Source of the DNA: Pseudorasbora parva
Taxonomy: Eukaryota > Chordata > Actinopteri > Cypriniformes > Gobionidae
DNA: 64,000 bases
Assembly (NCBI RefSeq): GCF_024679245.1
Contig: NC_090176.1
Coordinates: 48,683,115-48,747,114, forward strand
Direction: 5' to 3'
The translations under genes and the position numbers were made by a program. Under the pieces are notes generated by a model. It saw nothing but the letters and a program-made list of their open reading frames with translations. It made no database searches and was not told where the DNA came from. Below are positions 34,954 through 45,967 of the stretch, piece after piece (position 1 is the stretch's first letter; every line of letters starts with the position of its first letter).

Positions 34954-36144
34954 AGTCCCACTAAAATGCCTTGTTGACAAAATTTCCACTGAAACAGGAA
35001 GACAGGGCGGGACCTATGGGCGGGACATATCGAACAGCTCCTCCCCTTTTTAAAACAGGCAATAGCACTTAGAAATATCACAGAGCCGTTGAGCTCAGTA
35101 AAGCTGCAGTTTCCTCTTAATATCTAACTGTTTCTCTTAATCTCCTTCATATAGCTTTAAAAAACAGCATTCGGTGCAGAATTCAAACAGGTCTGAGACG
35201 TTTTCTGTAGCCTGGATGCCAGCCGAACTTAGCCCCGCCCACAAATGTTTTAGGTCGGGCAATTCGGTCTGCCCTTGATCCATAGAGGAGTAATTATCCC
35301 CGAACAGAAACTGTTCAGACCAATGAAATCATCAGGGCGGGCTTTAGACGATGACGGACAGATGATCAACAGTAACGTTATCATGCACGTCATCAAAGGG
35401 GCTTGGATTATATTTGTTCGAATCCTAAACGGAGAGCTTGTTTGTATCTGCATTCACCTTCACAATTTCTCTCAGAAATGATGATCATGTTGGGTAAGTA
35501 CTCTGTGTATCATTAACTTATTTTACAACATTGGCAAAGATCGTGTATTCCAGCCTAATTTCAGCACGCGTGCACAGGGTTACCAAGTTTTTACAACAAA
35601 ACGTGCCAACTACTAGCCCTATAGCTTCTCGGGGGGTTCTCCGGGGAAAAAATGGCGTTTGGAGGGTAAAATGTGTGTTATTTTGGCAAGGTTGCCTGCT
35701 AAAATTTGCACTCATGGGTCTATATATCACATAATAGTCGCTTCAACCCGTGGAAAAAACGCGAACTTGGTAAGTTTGGCAACACAGTGCAGTTGAACTC
35801 TGTTGACATTTGACAATGCGTCGCTTCGTTGCTCTGATTGGTTGTAGGTCTATCCAATTGATGTCTTTCCTGGTTGGGTTGAAACACACCTCATAATCAC
35901 AGCCCAATGGAGCAGTTTCAGACTCATATTCTGACTAGAATTGAGTATGACCACGTCAGGCTACGTTTTCTGGTTTAGCCCGACAAAATGTTGCGAAACG
36001 TTTTTTAAACGAAAGCGGTAATTCGTTGAACACCCTGTTCTGATGACACAAGAGTTGCAACTATGGCAGCTGAGAAGGCCATTCTTTGAGTCTGATCAAA
36101 TCAATAGCTACACTAAAAGCAAATTAGATTATTTCATGGGGACT
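34954..36144. mobile_element. TTAA-type element with nested 756-bp element
   Basis: AGTCCCACTAAAATGCC and the complement of AGTCCCCATGAAATAATC form the ends, with TTAA at 34950-34953 and 36145-36148. The left part is homologous, inverted, to 13310-13490. No transposase. Confidence 0.75.
35208..35963. mobile_element. Nested element with 9-bp target duplication
   Basis: CGTTTTCTG at 35199-35207 and 35964-35972 flanks ends TAGCCTGGATG...GTCAGGCTA. The duplication could be read as 8 or 9 bp (hAT or Mutator-like). The tips resemble the element at 23355-24181 (TTAGCCT). The open frame at 35275-35481 has no motif. Confidence 0.72.
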
Positions 36145-36469
36145 TTAAAAAATAGAATGATGTGCAAGGTCCTAAGTAATTTATAATAAATACTGAAATA
36201 TTCCATTAAAAAAAAAAAAAAATTGATTTTATGGTGAATTTAAGGTGAAACCCACCGTCAGAAATAACATGATGTGACTAGCCTACTATCCCTTATTCAG
36301 CTCATAAACAAAGTCAATGTATATTATTTGAAAGATAATCGTTAATAATTCAAGAAGAGCACTTAATAGAAGACATTTGTGTCTCTATTTCTGCAAGATT
36401 AAAAACATTTATCACAGAATAATCATATTCTTCCTCTGGTGCTTTAAATGTACAGCGTTTGGTTGGTGT

Positions 36470-36670
36470 TTATGAGTCTGTGTTGCAGACTTTCCAGCAG
36501 AGTTTGAGTTCACCGGAGGGTGGCTGTTTTTGCTCTGCTCCACTGCAGCTCCTCCGCCCACCTCAGCACCAGTCTCCGCGTTTGGACGTCGACAGCAGCG
36601 GTCCGTGTTGATTTTCTCCGGGTTTCAGGTCTGACAGTGACATCCACGACTAAATTTACCGCTAATCTTC
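36470..36670 (+). promoter_or_regulatory. rbms1: Presumed 5' UTR / promoter-proximal region of rbms1 isoform 1
   Basis: Immediately upstream of the MGKVW exon the sequence loses transposon signatures and becomes GC-richer (CTCCTCCGCCCACCTCAGCA, GACGTCGACAGCAGCGGTCC). No convincing TATA box is visible. The transcription start is not determinable from sequence alone. 36149-36469 upstream shows nothing recognisable. Confidence 0.5.
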
Positions 36671-36736
36671 ATGGGCAAGGTGTGGAGGCAGATGTACCCC
36701 CAATATACCTACTATTACCCCTACCTTCAAGCCAAG
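36671..36736 (+). CDS. rbms1: rbms1 first coding exon (isoform with MGKVW N-terminus)
   Basis: This is the only clear host coding exon upstream of 61 kb. The 22 codons begin MGKVWRQMYPQYTYYYP and end LQAK, followed directly by a splice donor (AAG|GTACGA). Human RBMS1, as I recall it, starts MGKVWKQQMYPQYATYYYP and ends this exon LQAK; RBMS3 starts MGKRLDQ, so the VW favours rbms1. RBMS proteins bind single-stranded DNA and AU-rich RNA through two RRM domains, encoded by later exons not in the window. The exon ends in phase 0. The ATG has G at +4 but T at -3, a middling context. Transposons surround it, but the exon and about 200 bp upstream are free of them. Two-copy rbms1a/b status in fish cannot be resolved here. 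Confidence 0.85.
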
Positions 36737-38164
36737 GTACGAAAATAATCAGGTTACCTCTTGTTTGATATCGCTTTTGTAGATTTGACTGCTGTGTATG
36801 CGTTTTATGGGATATTGTACGGTATGGATCGAGTGACACTGTAGTAAGTTTGTTGCGTACTTGAGAGGGGATTCTCGGGCGGACATTTTAAATCGAATTT
36901 TTATCAGATATGAACAGCCAAATCCAGATATAAGTTAATCGTCGCTGTTGTGTACACAGTGCTGGTTTAATCTCTTTGTGGTCATGCTTTTTGTTTTTGT
37001 TTTTTATGCGTTATTAAATGTTTTGTTCGTTGTCTGGGCCAGTGAATTCCTGTGACGTGACATCGCTCGCTGGCTGAAGTCTGAACTCCAGCGCTAGTGT
37101 TGTTGTGGATCGTCTCCCCTATGAATTTACTCATTTATCACACTAGTTTATCCACTTGGGAATCGTTGTTGTGCAAAATAATCATAGTTTAATTGTAAAA
37201 AGACAGAAAATGTTCTTTGTTTACACAGTCAATAGGTACCGATGGTGTTTCATATGGGCGGACCATGGCTAATGACAAAAATGAAAATTGTTATAATTAT
37301 ATTACAAATGCTCATTTATTCTTTTTACTTTCAAAATGTGGTTTTCATTGCAGATATCTAGGCTGGTTGACGGTTGACAGGCAAATGATATATTATAATT
37401 TAGAATAATCATAATGACTATAGGCTGATTATTAAATTAATATAACACAATCTAATAAATACTTTTATCCATTGACTGTTAGAAATAAAACGTTTTTAAG
37501 TTCTTTTTTTACTTCGTCCAAACTTGTGAGCCCGCTCATTGTCCACTAATCTTTTAAATGGTAAAATAATAGCTGATTGATCGTCTGACACTACAGATAT
37601 TCTTTTGAATAGTTCATTCTGTTCTAGTAATAGAAATAATAATAGTGCAGGCAGCTAAATATATATTGTCATTTTGAGAGCATTTGGCTTCAGCTAATAA
37701 CCGCTCCCAATTGGTTGATTGATCAAAATTAGTCAAATTTGAGTAAATATTGTTTGAATTTAAGTGTATTTATTCTCATGTATGCACCCTCCTGCCATTA
37801 AAATGATATTAGTTGACCAGAAAAAAAAAGGAAATGTAAATATTTATGAGATAAATAAGACATGCAGCTTTCCCAATGCTTCATTTGGCTATAAAGGAGA
37901 AAGTGAGAAGATGTGAGAAGACAGAGAGCTGAGAAAGGTTGCTGCTATTTATCAGACATCACAGCTGATCAATACTGGGTAGAGGACTATGCTGCCTGAC
38001 TATGGATATGATACTAATCAGGTTTCATTTTTCACATATTCAGTCCCTTCTAATGACATGTCACATTGCACAAAGCTTTATAAAAAGCATTGATTTATGA
38101 CATAGAGGAAACATAAATCTTGACCACCACAAGTTTTTGTCAATCAAAGCATTGCAAAAAAACG
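36737..38164 (+). other. Start of rbms1 intron 1, no repeats recognised
   Basis: Begins with the GTACGA donor. No transposon ends or coding motifs are seen up to 38164. Such low-repeat DNA next to a first exon may hold regulatory sequence, but nothing specific can be named. Confidence 0.5.
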
Positions 38165-38550
38165 TTAAAGGGTTAGTTAAAATGAAAATTAGCCCATAAT
38201 TTACTCACCATTCACTCACCCTTAAGCTGTCCTAGGTATCTATGGCTTTCTTCTTTCAGCTGAATACAATGTTTTAAGTTATATTAAATAATATCCAAGC
38301 TTTATGATGGGAGTGAATGGAGATTTTGAAGCCCAAAAGTGCATCCATCCATCATAAAAGTAATCCATACGGCTCAGGGGATAATAAAAGCCTTCTAAAG
38401 TGAAACCATGCATACATAGCCATATTTATAACTTTATAAACTATAACCACTGGTTTTGACATAAAGGAAACATATTAAAACCAGACTTGATTTTATCCAT
38501 CAGGAATTGATTGTAAAAAGTGGATTGTCTGGTAGTTGGAGGCGAGATGC
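38165..38550. repeat. Fragment of the 53152 MITE family
   Basis: AAAGGGTTAGTTAAAATGAA, TTTACTCACCATTCACTCAC and TATGGCTTTCTTCTTTCAGC match the left body of the family. The right end is lost. 38551-39184 shows nothing recognisable. Confidence 0.55.
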
Positions 38551-39192
38551 TGAGGCATTAATGATGAGATCAAAACAGATGCATAGCAAATAATATTTTG
38601 ATATATATTATATTGCAAAGACAAAAGATGTTATAGATGAATATAAACTACAGAATGATGCACAATAAGATCAGAACGATAGTGAACAGGATAAATTTTG
38701 CCAGATGCTAAGCTTGTATAGCATGTTGACTTTATGTGGGGCCGTCAGTTTATACAAAAGCGTCCTGAAACTCCAAATACTGCCGTACTTGTACAGGATA
38801 GAGTCCATAAATGCTCCATAAACTCTACAATGAAGTGGCCTGAATAAATAGCCCACGGTTTTAGTCCACACCATTCACCTTCCTTCATCTCTGATTTTTT
38901 GTAATTAGATTTTCATTTCGTGTTCAGAAAATATCCAGCATTTGTTTGTTGGCTTGTTATTTTTGGACTCATGCCCTTGTAGGAGCTTGTACAAGTTGAG
39001 ATGCTTTTGTAAGATAAGTCTTGACAGGAAAAGGAGGAACAGCCTTTTTTATATTATTACAGCAGCTTGATTTCTTTCAAGGCTGGGAGCCAGCAGATTT
39101 TGTCATTATTTGAAAGGCGGAAAGGTAGAACACATTTATATATCGCTCCGCTCTGACTGTTTACAGCCTATAATGCAAACTACAGCTTATAC

Positions 39193-41248
39193 CAGTGTTT
39201 CCCAAACTTTTTTTTGCCACACCACAGTTTTGAAAAGTAAAAAATCCCACACTGCTACATAAAAATATAACAAAATTGCACAAACATACATTACTTTAAA
39301 TTACATATAAAAACAAGATATTTTAATAAAAGTAGTACCCACATTTAAACGGAAACTTGAGCTTAAGTCGGTTGGGGATGATAAAACAACAAATTTACAT
39401 ATGGCTATCTTCGCTGTCAGGCAGAAACCTCATATTTTAAACACTGCCATTGAAGATTGTATTGTGGATTTAGGTTTTAAAAAAACATTGTTGAAATGTT
39501 GTGCTATAATTAGTTTGGAGCTGCTATTTTTAGTGACTTCATGCTTCTTCTTTTTTATATAGCTGATACATGCACGTGTCACTATAATATTAACATTTTA
39601 TGAAAATCAAGCTCAAATTGAGTTTTGAGGTTTTTGAACAGCAACGGACAGAGGTGCACTATATTTTTGGACACCTCCCTTTACATGCACATGAACTTTA
39701 ATGCCATCCCATTCTTAACCCATAGAGTTTAATATGGAGTCAGCCCTCCCTTTACAGCTATAACAGCTTCAACTCTTCTGAGAAGGCTTTCCACAAGGTT
39801 TAGGAGTGTGTTTATGGGAATTTGACCATTCTTCTTGAAGCGCATTTGTGATGTCAGGCACTGATGTTGGACAAGAAGGCCTGGCTCTCAGTCTCTGCTC
39901 TAATTCATCCCAAAGGTGTTCTGTCGGGTTGAGTTCAGGACTCTGTGCAGACCAGTCAAGTTCCTCCACAAACTCGCTCATCCATGTCTTTATGGACCGA
40001 ATATGTAAGAACAGGAAAGGGGCCATCCCCAAACTGTTCCCAAAAAATTGGGAGCATTAAATTCTCCAAAATGTCTTGGTATGCTGAAGCATTAAGAGTT
40101 CCTTTTGTTGGAACTAAGAGACCAAGCCCAACCCCTGAAAAACAACCCCACACCATAACCCCCCCTCCACCAAACTTTACACATAGCACAATGCACTCAG
40201 GCAAGTACCGGTCTCCTGGCAACCACCAAAACCAGACTCGTCCATCGGGTTGCCTAACAGTGAAGCGTGATTGGTCACTCCAGAGAACACGTCCCCACTG
40301 CTCTAGTCCAGTGGCTGAGTTGCTGTTGTTCCCATTTGCTTCTACTTTGTTATAATACCACTAACAGTTGACAGTGGATTTAGTAGTGAGAACATTTCAT
40401 GAATGGACTTATTGCACAGGTGACAACCTATCACAATACCACGCTTGAGTTCACTGAGCTCATGAGAGCGACCCATTCTTTCTCAAATGTTTGTAGAAGC
40501 GTCTGCATGCCTAGTGTTTGATTTAAACACATGTGGCAATGGAAGAGATTGGAACACCTGAATTCAATGATTTGGAGGGGTGTGCTAATACTTTTGGCAA
40601 TATAGTGTATTTTGTCTGTCACTGGAACGGCGGCATGAGGCAGTCAGTGCATCGCATTACATTTTAATTACAGGATATAAAGTTTATTGTCGCTGTATGG
40701 GTGCTCATTTTTCTTGTTGTTGAAATCTCCTGATCAAAATGTCATGATGCAAAATATGAAGCTATGCACAAGATATTTAAAATGGTACATTTGCTTCCAC
40801 TTGACAGCAAATACCAGTCTAAGACTCTTCTCAGCTCTTCAAGTACAAAAATCGTTAGCCTTTATGAACATAGTGTTTGTTGAGTAAAGAAAATGCTGTA
40901 CTTACTCGAACATCAGTGCATTATTTACCCTTGCATTGCAAACAAACAAGCAGAGATCTCCAAACGGCACAATCTAAATAGAGGCGGGTGGAGTTATGAG
41001 GTTTGACTGACCGTTTGAAGAGCCAATGGTTTAGTCATAACCTCTTTTAAATGCTTTTTATTGGTTAAATATTTCTAAAACCCTTAGATGGACGTAAAGG
41101 ATGACCAATAGCATTCATTTGATAAAATGACGAAATACAGAGATGCCTACAAGGCTGATATATAATCTTATTTGTAGCATTTATTGTTACTTATTTTTTG
41201 GAAATTGGTTAATTTGTGTTAACAAGGCACAGTGGTTGGGAAACAATG
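39193..41248. mobile_element. hAT element relic with nested Tc1
   Basis: CAGTGTTTCCCAAAC at 39193 and its complement-like GGTTGGGAAACAATG ending at 41248 are hAT-type ends. The flanking octamers GCTTATAC (39185-39192) and GCTTAGAC (41249-41256) agree at 7 of 8 positions. A Tc1-like relic is inserted at 39657-40607. I see no convincing hAT transposase in the remainder. Confidence 0.78.
39657..40607 (-). pseudogene. Tc1-like element relic C with C-terminal transposase
   Basis: Terminal repeats CACTATATTTTTGGACACC and the complement of CACTATATTGCCAAAAGTAT bound the 951-bp relic; TA follows the right end. Minus-strand frames read GGGGVMVWGCFSGVGLG near 40150, and ELDWSAQSPELNPTEHLWDE near 39930, the last part of the DDE domain including the Glu of the PTEH box. 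The N-terminal half is gone and frames are broken. A different family from relics A and B. Confidence 0.85.
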
Positions 41249-41256
41249 GCTTAGAC

Positions 41257-42039
41257 AACAAAAACATGATATGCACCATTTGAGCGCTTTGATGATGATT
41301 AGCTGTGCAATTGAAGGGTCAATCTTACAAAACCTGTCAAAAGCATGTTCCCATCATATTTCACACGTATTTTAGGACCATTTAAGGTTCATTTTCAATC
41401 ACATTTCCCGCCAAATTCAATAATGTAAGGCAAATTTAATTATATTTTCATTGAACTGTGCAAATTGGCAATGAGGTACAAATGTCAGTATAGTTCAAGT
41501 GCATGGGTTTTGAATATCATGTGCAAAATGGAAATATAATCCGGACAGAATGTGCAAAATGTGCAAAAAGTTATGAGTGTGTGTGATGGAGAAAAATGTA
41601 CTGCAAGTATTTCTGTATCTACAGCGATTTTTAGCAAGAGTATAAGGGGAAATACAAAAGTAAAGGGAATTATGGGCGAATTTTGTGCAGAAATTTTTTA
41701 AGTCACAATGCAACAAATTCTGACTTTATATCTCACAATTGTCTCTTAAAATGTTTTATTAGCTTCCGTAGCTATAGTGTCCTCTTTAAAACAAGACCAA
41801 ACTTAGGTCTATATTCCAAAGCATTCTTGATTTATTACAACAATTACATTTTGGATAGTGCATTTTCACGTCTACTCTCAAAAAAGAGGGGTGGACAGTT
41901 AATCTTCATTTTCTTAGCATTTTGCTATTATCCTCATGTGCTTCCTCACATTTTCTTGAGAAAGCATGAAATGCTCCAGGAATTATGAGAAGCAACTGAA
42001 GTATAATTAATGTATTCATGTTAAATTTACAAGTCGAGG
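41257..42039. other. Unassigned intronic DNA
   Basis: No repeat ends or coding motif recognised. The open frame at 41683-41988 has no domain. Confidence 0.4.
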
Positions 42040-42560
42040 GAGACGTGCTGTTGCATTATCACCAGTGCATAATTGTTGGTTAATATTAATATGAATAATA
42101 ATTAAAAAGCTGCAGTTTTTCCACCAGCTCTGATGTATCTTGATGGCTTGTAGGTGGGCTGGCCGTGTCAACATGAGCCTGTGATCGAGGGGTGGGTTTT
42201 AGCACATTAACTGCCATTGGATATTACACACAGAGCTTGCAAACAAAGCCATTGTGAAGGGCCTTAAAAAGCCCTATACAATGTTTACAATACAGCCTGA
42301 AGAGTTGCCTGGCAGCGGAATGTACACAATTAACCAGCTCATTATGTGTGTGCCGAGCTGAAAGAATTCCAATTGTTCTCCTGCAATAGTCATTCTGGGA
42401 ACTTTTTGACATGAGGAAAATGAGGGACCGGCTCACAATAATAACCACCATGGTGGTGAAGCACTCTGCCAAGGGCCTGTCTCGCAAACACAGGCGGAGA
42501 GCTCGAAAAGCCCTTCAGCTTAACTGACAAGGTCAATGAGACACACACAGACTCGTCTGG
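42040..42560. promoter_or_regulatory. Candidate conserved noncoding element in rbms1 intron
   Basis: This segment has balanced composition, no transposon signature, and several TAAT/ATTA cores (TAATATTAATATGAATAATA, ACAATTAACCAGCTCATTAT). It stands out from its repeat-filled surroundings. The call is by contrast only, so low confidence. Confidence 0.25.
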
Positions 42561-42824
42561 TATTAATAGACCTGCTTTGTTACTTTGTGTAAACAGGCAA
42601 TTCAGTAAATGTGTGTAAGTAAATATGTGGAGATCGAATGGGGTAAAAATAGGCCTGTCGAATAGTGCCGGGCACTGTGTGAATGAATACCCAAACCTGT
42701 CTGCTATAGTGGAAGATATATTTGTGCGGGTATCAGACAGGACTATTTTATCCCATTTACACGTGGGAACGATGAAGAAACATGGGGTAAAGCTTCTATT
42801 TTACAGAATTTGGGGAAACATTAC

Positions 42825-42985
42825 TGTTTTTTTAAGATCAAGCCTGCATTTATTTGATCAAAAATACAGAAAAAACATTCATATCGGTTAAAATATTATT
42901 ACAATTTAAAATAATGGTTTTCTATTTTAATATACTTTAAAATTACATTTATTTCTGTGATGCAAAGCTGAATTTTTAACATCAT
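42825..42985. repeat. Dispersed repeat interrupted by the LTR element (left part)
   Basis: TTTATTTGATCAAAAATACA and TTTCTGTGATGCAAAGCTGA are blocks of a very abundant zebrafish-type repeat. It resumes right after the LTR insertion at 47036 (ATGACTCCAGTC...) and continues to about 47480. Class not assigned. Confidence 0.6.
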
Positions 42986-44023
42986 TGTCAGGGATCAGGA
43001 AGTGGAGGACCCAGATGCAGAGTGAACAAGGACAGTTTATTAACAAGACAGATCAACAGACACAATGGGGTAGTGGATGAGTGACAGTCCAAACACCAGG
43101 GCAGGGGAAAGACACGACGATGACGGGCAGGGGAGGATGACCACTGAGACCAGTCCAGGCAGCCAATGACCTTCACGACAGCTTGGGAGGCAACACCAGG
43201 CAGGGCGGTGTTGGACCAATCCAGGCAGGAACCTGAGGCTTGATGTTCTCACCGAAGCAGGAGTCTTGGCTGACAGGCAGTGGAGACAGCGGCCAGGGAA
43301 AAAACACTGGACAGAAAACAACACAGGACACACACACACGACAAGACTCTAGACAAGACAACAAGAAACAGACAAACTAAGAACTATGACTAAATTAAAC
43401 AAAAACTTAAAATAAAAACTGGAGCTAGAAAACGAAGAAAAATAAAACAAAACCAATCTCTATAAAAAGACTGAACTGAGAAAATAAAAGTGGAAAACAG
43501 AAAAAATAAAAAAGGTAAGCTATCAGAACCCAGAAAACTAAACAATAAGGCTAGAAGAAAAAAAACCAAACTAAGACCTGGAGAAAACAAGCAAAAATAA
43601 AGACAGAACCATCACTGGACTCAAAAACTCAGGAACAAAGAAAAAAACTGAAAATAAATTCAAAGCTAGAAAAACAGGAGACACTAAAACTAGAAAAGGC
43701 TAGACTAGGCTAGACAAGGAGCTAGAGACATGTACGCACAAGCAAACGCTCACAAACATACACAACGAACCAGCAAAGACATGAGGGAAGGTAGCACAAT
43801 ATAAAGGGACCAGAGCACATGAGGAACAGGTGAGCACAATTAGAGAAACGAGGACTAGACCAGACTAAACAAGGGGGCGTGGTAACGGCAAACAAGGAGG
43901 TAGGACAAGAGGAACACATGACAAACACAGAGAGAGACAGATCCAAGTACTAAGACACAAAACAAACATAGAAACATTAAACAAAGACAAAACAGACAGA
44001 GCTGCCAGGTTAGAACCCTGACA
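42986..44023 (-). repeat. 3' LTR
   Basis: 1038 bp. In sense, a polyadenylation signal AATAAA lies at 43037-43042 complement, about 50 bp before the LTR end. A TATA-like TTTATATT lies at 43799-43806 complement. The gag-like frame runs 159 nt into this LTR before its stop. Confidence 0.95.
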
Positions 44024-45967
44024 GTACCCTCCCCCCAATGGACGCCCCCTGGCGTCCAAACTAGGCAAGGGAAACAAAGGCGGTAACACTTGGGAGGGTG
44101 GGCGGGGAACAAAACTAGGAGTACCAGGGCAGACAGGAAACATGGGAGGCAGGACTGGGGAGGAAAATAATCTAGGGGAGTGGTTAGGGGCTGACCAAGG
44201 GGGTGCCGACCTAGGGAACCCACAAGGACCAGGAAACAGGGAGGGTGGGATGGGAGGGGTATTAGGCACCCGACCAAAGGCATGGGGCCTCTTCAATGGT
44301 GGGGACCTCTGACTGGACATGACTTCAGGGACAGATACTGGACTTGACACTGGGGCCTCCTCCTGGGCTGCACTGGCCTGCTCAGGGACTGACTCGGGAG
44401 CGCCCTCCCGGGCTTGACTGGCGTGCTCAGGGACTGACTCGGGAGCGCCCTCCTGGGCTTGACTGGCGTGCTCAGGGACTGACTCGGGAGCGCCCTCCTG
44501 GGCTTGACTGGCGGGCTCAGGGACTGACTCGGGAGCGCCCTCCTGGGCTTGACTGGCGGGCTCAGGGACTGACTCGGGGACACCTTCCTGGGCTTGACTG
44601 GTGGGCTCTGGACGGCCTCCTCTGAAGCGGGCTCTGGGACGGCCTCCTCTGAAGCGGGCTCTGGGACGGCCTCCTCTGAAGCGGGCTCTGGGACGGCCTC
44701 CTCTGAAGCGGGCTCTGGGACGGCCTCCTCTGAAGCGGGCTCTTGGGACGGCCAGCCTTGAAGTGTGCCCTGGGACAGAAGGTGAAGCCCTCACTGGGTT
44801 AGGAACAGGAGATGGAGCCACTGGACTCCGCTCTGGGGCTGGAGCCGACACGGGACTGCGCTCTGGGGCTGGAGCCGACACTGGACTGCGCTCTGGGGCT
44901 GGAGCCGACACTGGACTGCGCTCTGGGGCTGGAGCCGACACTGGACTGCGCTCTGGGGCTGGAGCCGACACTGGACTGCGCTCTGGGGCTGGAGCCGACA
45001 CTGGACTGCGCTCTGGGGCTGGAGCCGACACTGGACTGCGCTCTGGGGCTGGAGCCGACACTGGACTGCGCTCTGGGGCTGGAGCCGACACTGGACTGCG
45101 CTCTGGGGCTGGAGCCGACACTGGACTGCGCTCTGGGGCTGGAGCCGACACTGGACTGCGCTCTGGGGCTGGAGCCGACACTGGACTGCGCTCTGGGGCT
45201 GGAGCCGACACTGGACTGCGCTCTGGGGCTGGAGCCGACACTGGACTGCGCTCAGGGGCTGGAGCCGACACTGGACTGCGCTCAGGGGCTGGAGCCGACA
45301 CTGGACTGCGCTCAGGGGCTGGAGCCGACACTGGACTGCGCTCAGGGGCTGGAGCCGACACTGGACTGCGCTCAGGGGCTGGAGCCGACACTGGACTGCG
45401 CTCAGGGGCTGGAGCCGACTGATTCCGGCCCTCCTGGAGCAACAGATGAGGGGCATCTAGAATGGCAGCTGACTTGCAGGCATGGGCTCTCCTCTTCTTC
45501 CGCTTTCGAGGGCATGACAATTTGTAGTCGACTGGCTCTGGCCTGACAGGTGCGGGCTCGACTGGCTCTGGACTGGCCGCTGCGGGCTCGACTGGCTCTG
45601 GACTGGCCGCTGCGGGCTCTGGACTGACAGGTGCGGGCTCGACTGGCTCTGGACTGACAGGTGTGGGCTCAACTGGCTCGGGTGGTGTCAGGATCTGCCA
45701 ATCCCTGCGGTGATGCAAGTAATTGGAGAAGTTCCAGAAATCCAGGATCCTAAGTTGTTCCATTTCCCACTGTGGTAGGGGGTCATCCAGACAGATGTTG
45801 AACGCATCCTTGAGGGCTGCATCATCATACTCAAGGCCCTTAGCCATTGTCCAGAAGAACTGGGCGAAGGACCGCACTTCCCGGCCCTGTTGGCGAAGGG
45901 ATGCCACACCCTGCTGGAGTGCCAACCTCTCTTGAGCAGTCGCAGGAGGAACAATACGGAAGCTCAT
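43865..45967 (-). CDS. Gag-like, repeat-rich protein of the LTR element
   Basis: The single 700-codon frame starts 32 bp inside the 5' LTR boundary. Residues 1-95 (FAQFFWTMAKGLEYDDAALK, LDDPLPQWEMEQLRILDFWN) look like the N-terminal part of retrotransposon Gag. Residues about 96-150 are PEPVEPAPVS-type repeats. A basic patch CPRKRKKRR follows near 155. Residues 183-382 are 20 copies of SAPAPERSPV. About 404-452 are five copies of an ARFRGGRPR unit, Arg/Gly-rich and perhaps nucleic-acid binding. About 456-541 are QAQEGAPESVPE-type 15-residue repeats. The last 53 residues are encoded by the 3' LTR. No zinc knuckle, protease or RT. The frame is intact despite its repeats, which are in phase because every unit is a multiple of three bases. 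Role inferred only. Confidence 0.75.
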   Translation of the reverse strand: MSFRIVPPATAQERLALQQGVASLRQQGREVRSFAQFFWTMAKGLEYDDAALKDAFNICLDDPLPQWEMEQLRILDFWNFSNYLHHRRDWQILTPPEPVEPTPVSPEPVEPAPVSPEPAAASPEPVEPAAASPEPVEPAPVRPEPVDYKLSCPRKRKKRRAHACKSAAILDAPHLLLQEGRNQSAPAPERSPVSAPAPERSPVSAPAPERSPVSAPAPERSPVSAPAPERSPVSAPAPERSPVSAPAPERSPVSAPAPERSPVSAPAPERSPVSAPAPERSPVSAPAPERSPVSAPAPERSPVSAPAPERSPVSAPAPERSPVSAPAPERSPVSAPAPERSPVSAPAPERSPVSAPAPERSPVSAPAPERSPVSAPAPERSPVAPSPVPNPVRASPSVPGHTSRLAVPRARFRGGRPRARFRGGRPRARFRGGRPRARFRGGRPRARFRGGRPEPTSQAQEGVPESVPEPASQAQEGAPESVPEPASQAQEGAPESVPEHASQAQEGAPESVPEHASQAREGAPESVPEQASAAQEEAPVSSPVSVPEVMSSQRSPPLKRPHAFGRVPNTPPIPPSLFPGPCGFPRSAPPWSAPNHSPRLFSSPVLPPMFPVCPGTPSFVPRPPSQVLPPLFPLPSLDARGRPLGGGYCQGSNLAALSVLSLFNVSMFVLCLSTWICLSLCLSCVPLVLPPCLPLPRPLV
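44024..44036 (-). other. Polypurine tract
   Basis: In sense it reads GGGGGGAGGGTAC, directly followed by the TGTCAGGG of the 3' LTR. This is the expected plus-strand primer of reverse transcription and fixes the element's orientation. Confidence 0.85.
44345..44755 (-). repeat. In-frame 45-bp and 27-bp coding repeats
   Basis: 44345-44600 holds six to seven 45-bp units (GACTCGGGAGCGCCCTCC...). 44610-44755 holds five 27-bp units (GGCCTCCTCTGAAGCGGGCT...). They encode the QAQEGAPESVPE and ARFRGGRPR repeats. Confidence 0.9.
44821..45420 (-). repeat. 20 in-frame copies of a 30-bp coding repeat
   Basis: Units alternate CTGGACTGCG, CTCTGGGGCT, GGAGCCGACA on the plus strand and encode SAPAPERSPV. 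The first 14 units have CTCTGGGGCT and the last 6 have CTCAGGGGCT (plus-strand order), so two homogenised sub-blocks exist. The two variants encode the same residues. Confidence 0.97.

Noticed and set aside
36520..36768. Longer 82-codon frame overlapping the rbms1 first exon
   Set aside because: It is in another frame, begins at a non-ATG codon and has no known domain, whereas the MGKVW frame matches RBMS1 and ends at a splice donor.
43021..44283. Short LTR open frames rich in Cys/Leu/Pro
   Set aside because: They lie within LTRs, in frames unrelated to the main frame; the ones in one LTR repeat in the other only because the LTRs are identical.
44601..45546. Plus-strand frames of 244-273 codons opposite the Gag-like frame
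   Set aside because: Every unit is a multiple of three bases, so all frames stay open across the arrays. Only the minus-strand frame has a Gag-like N-terminus and sits correctly between LTR and polypurine tract.
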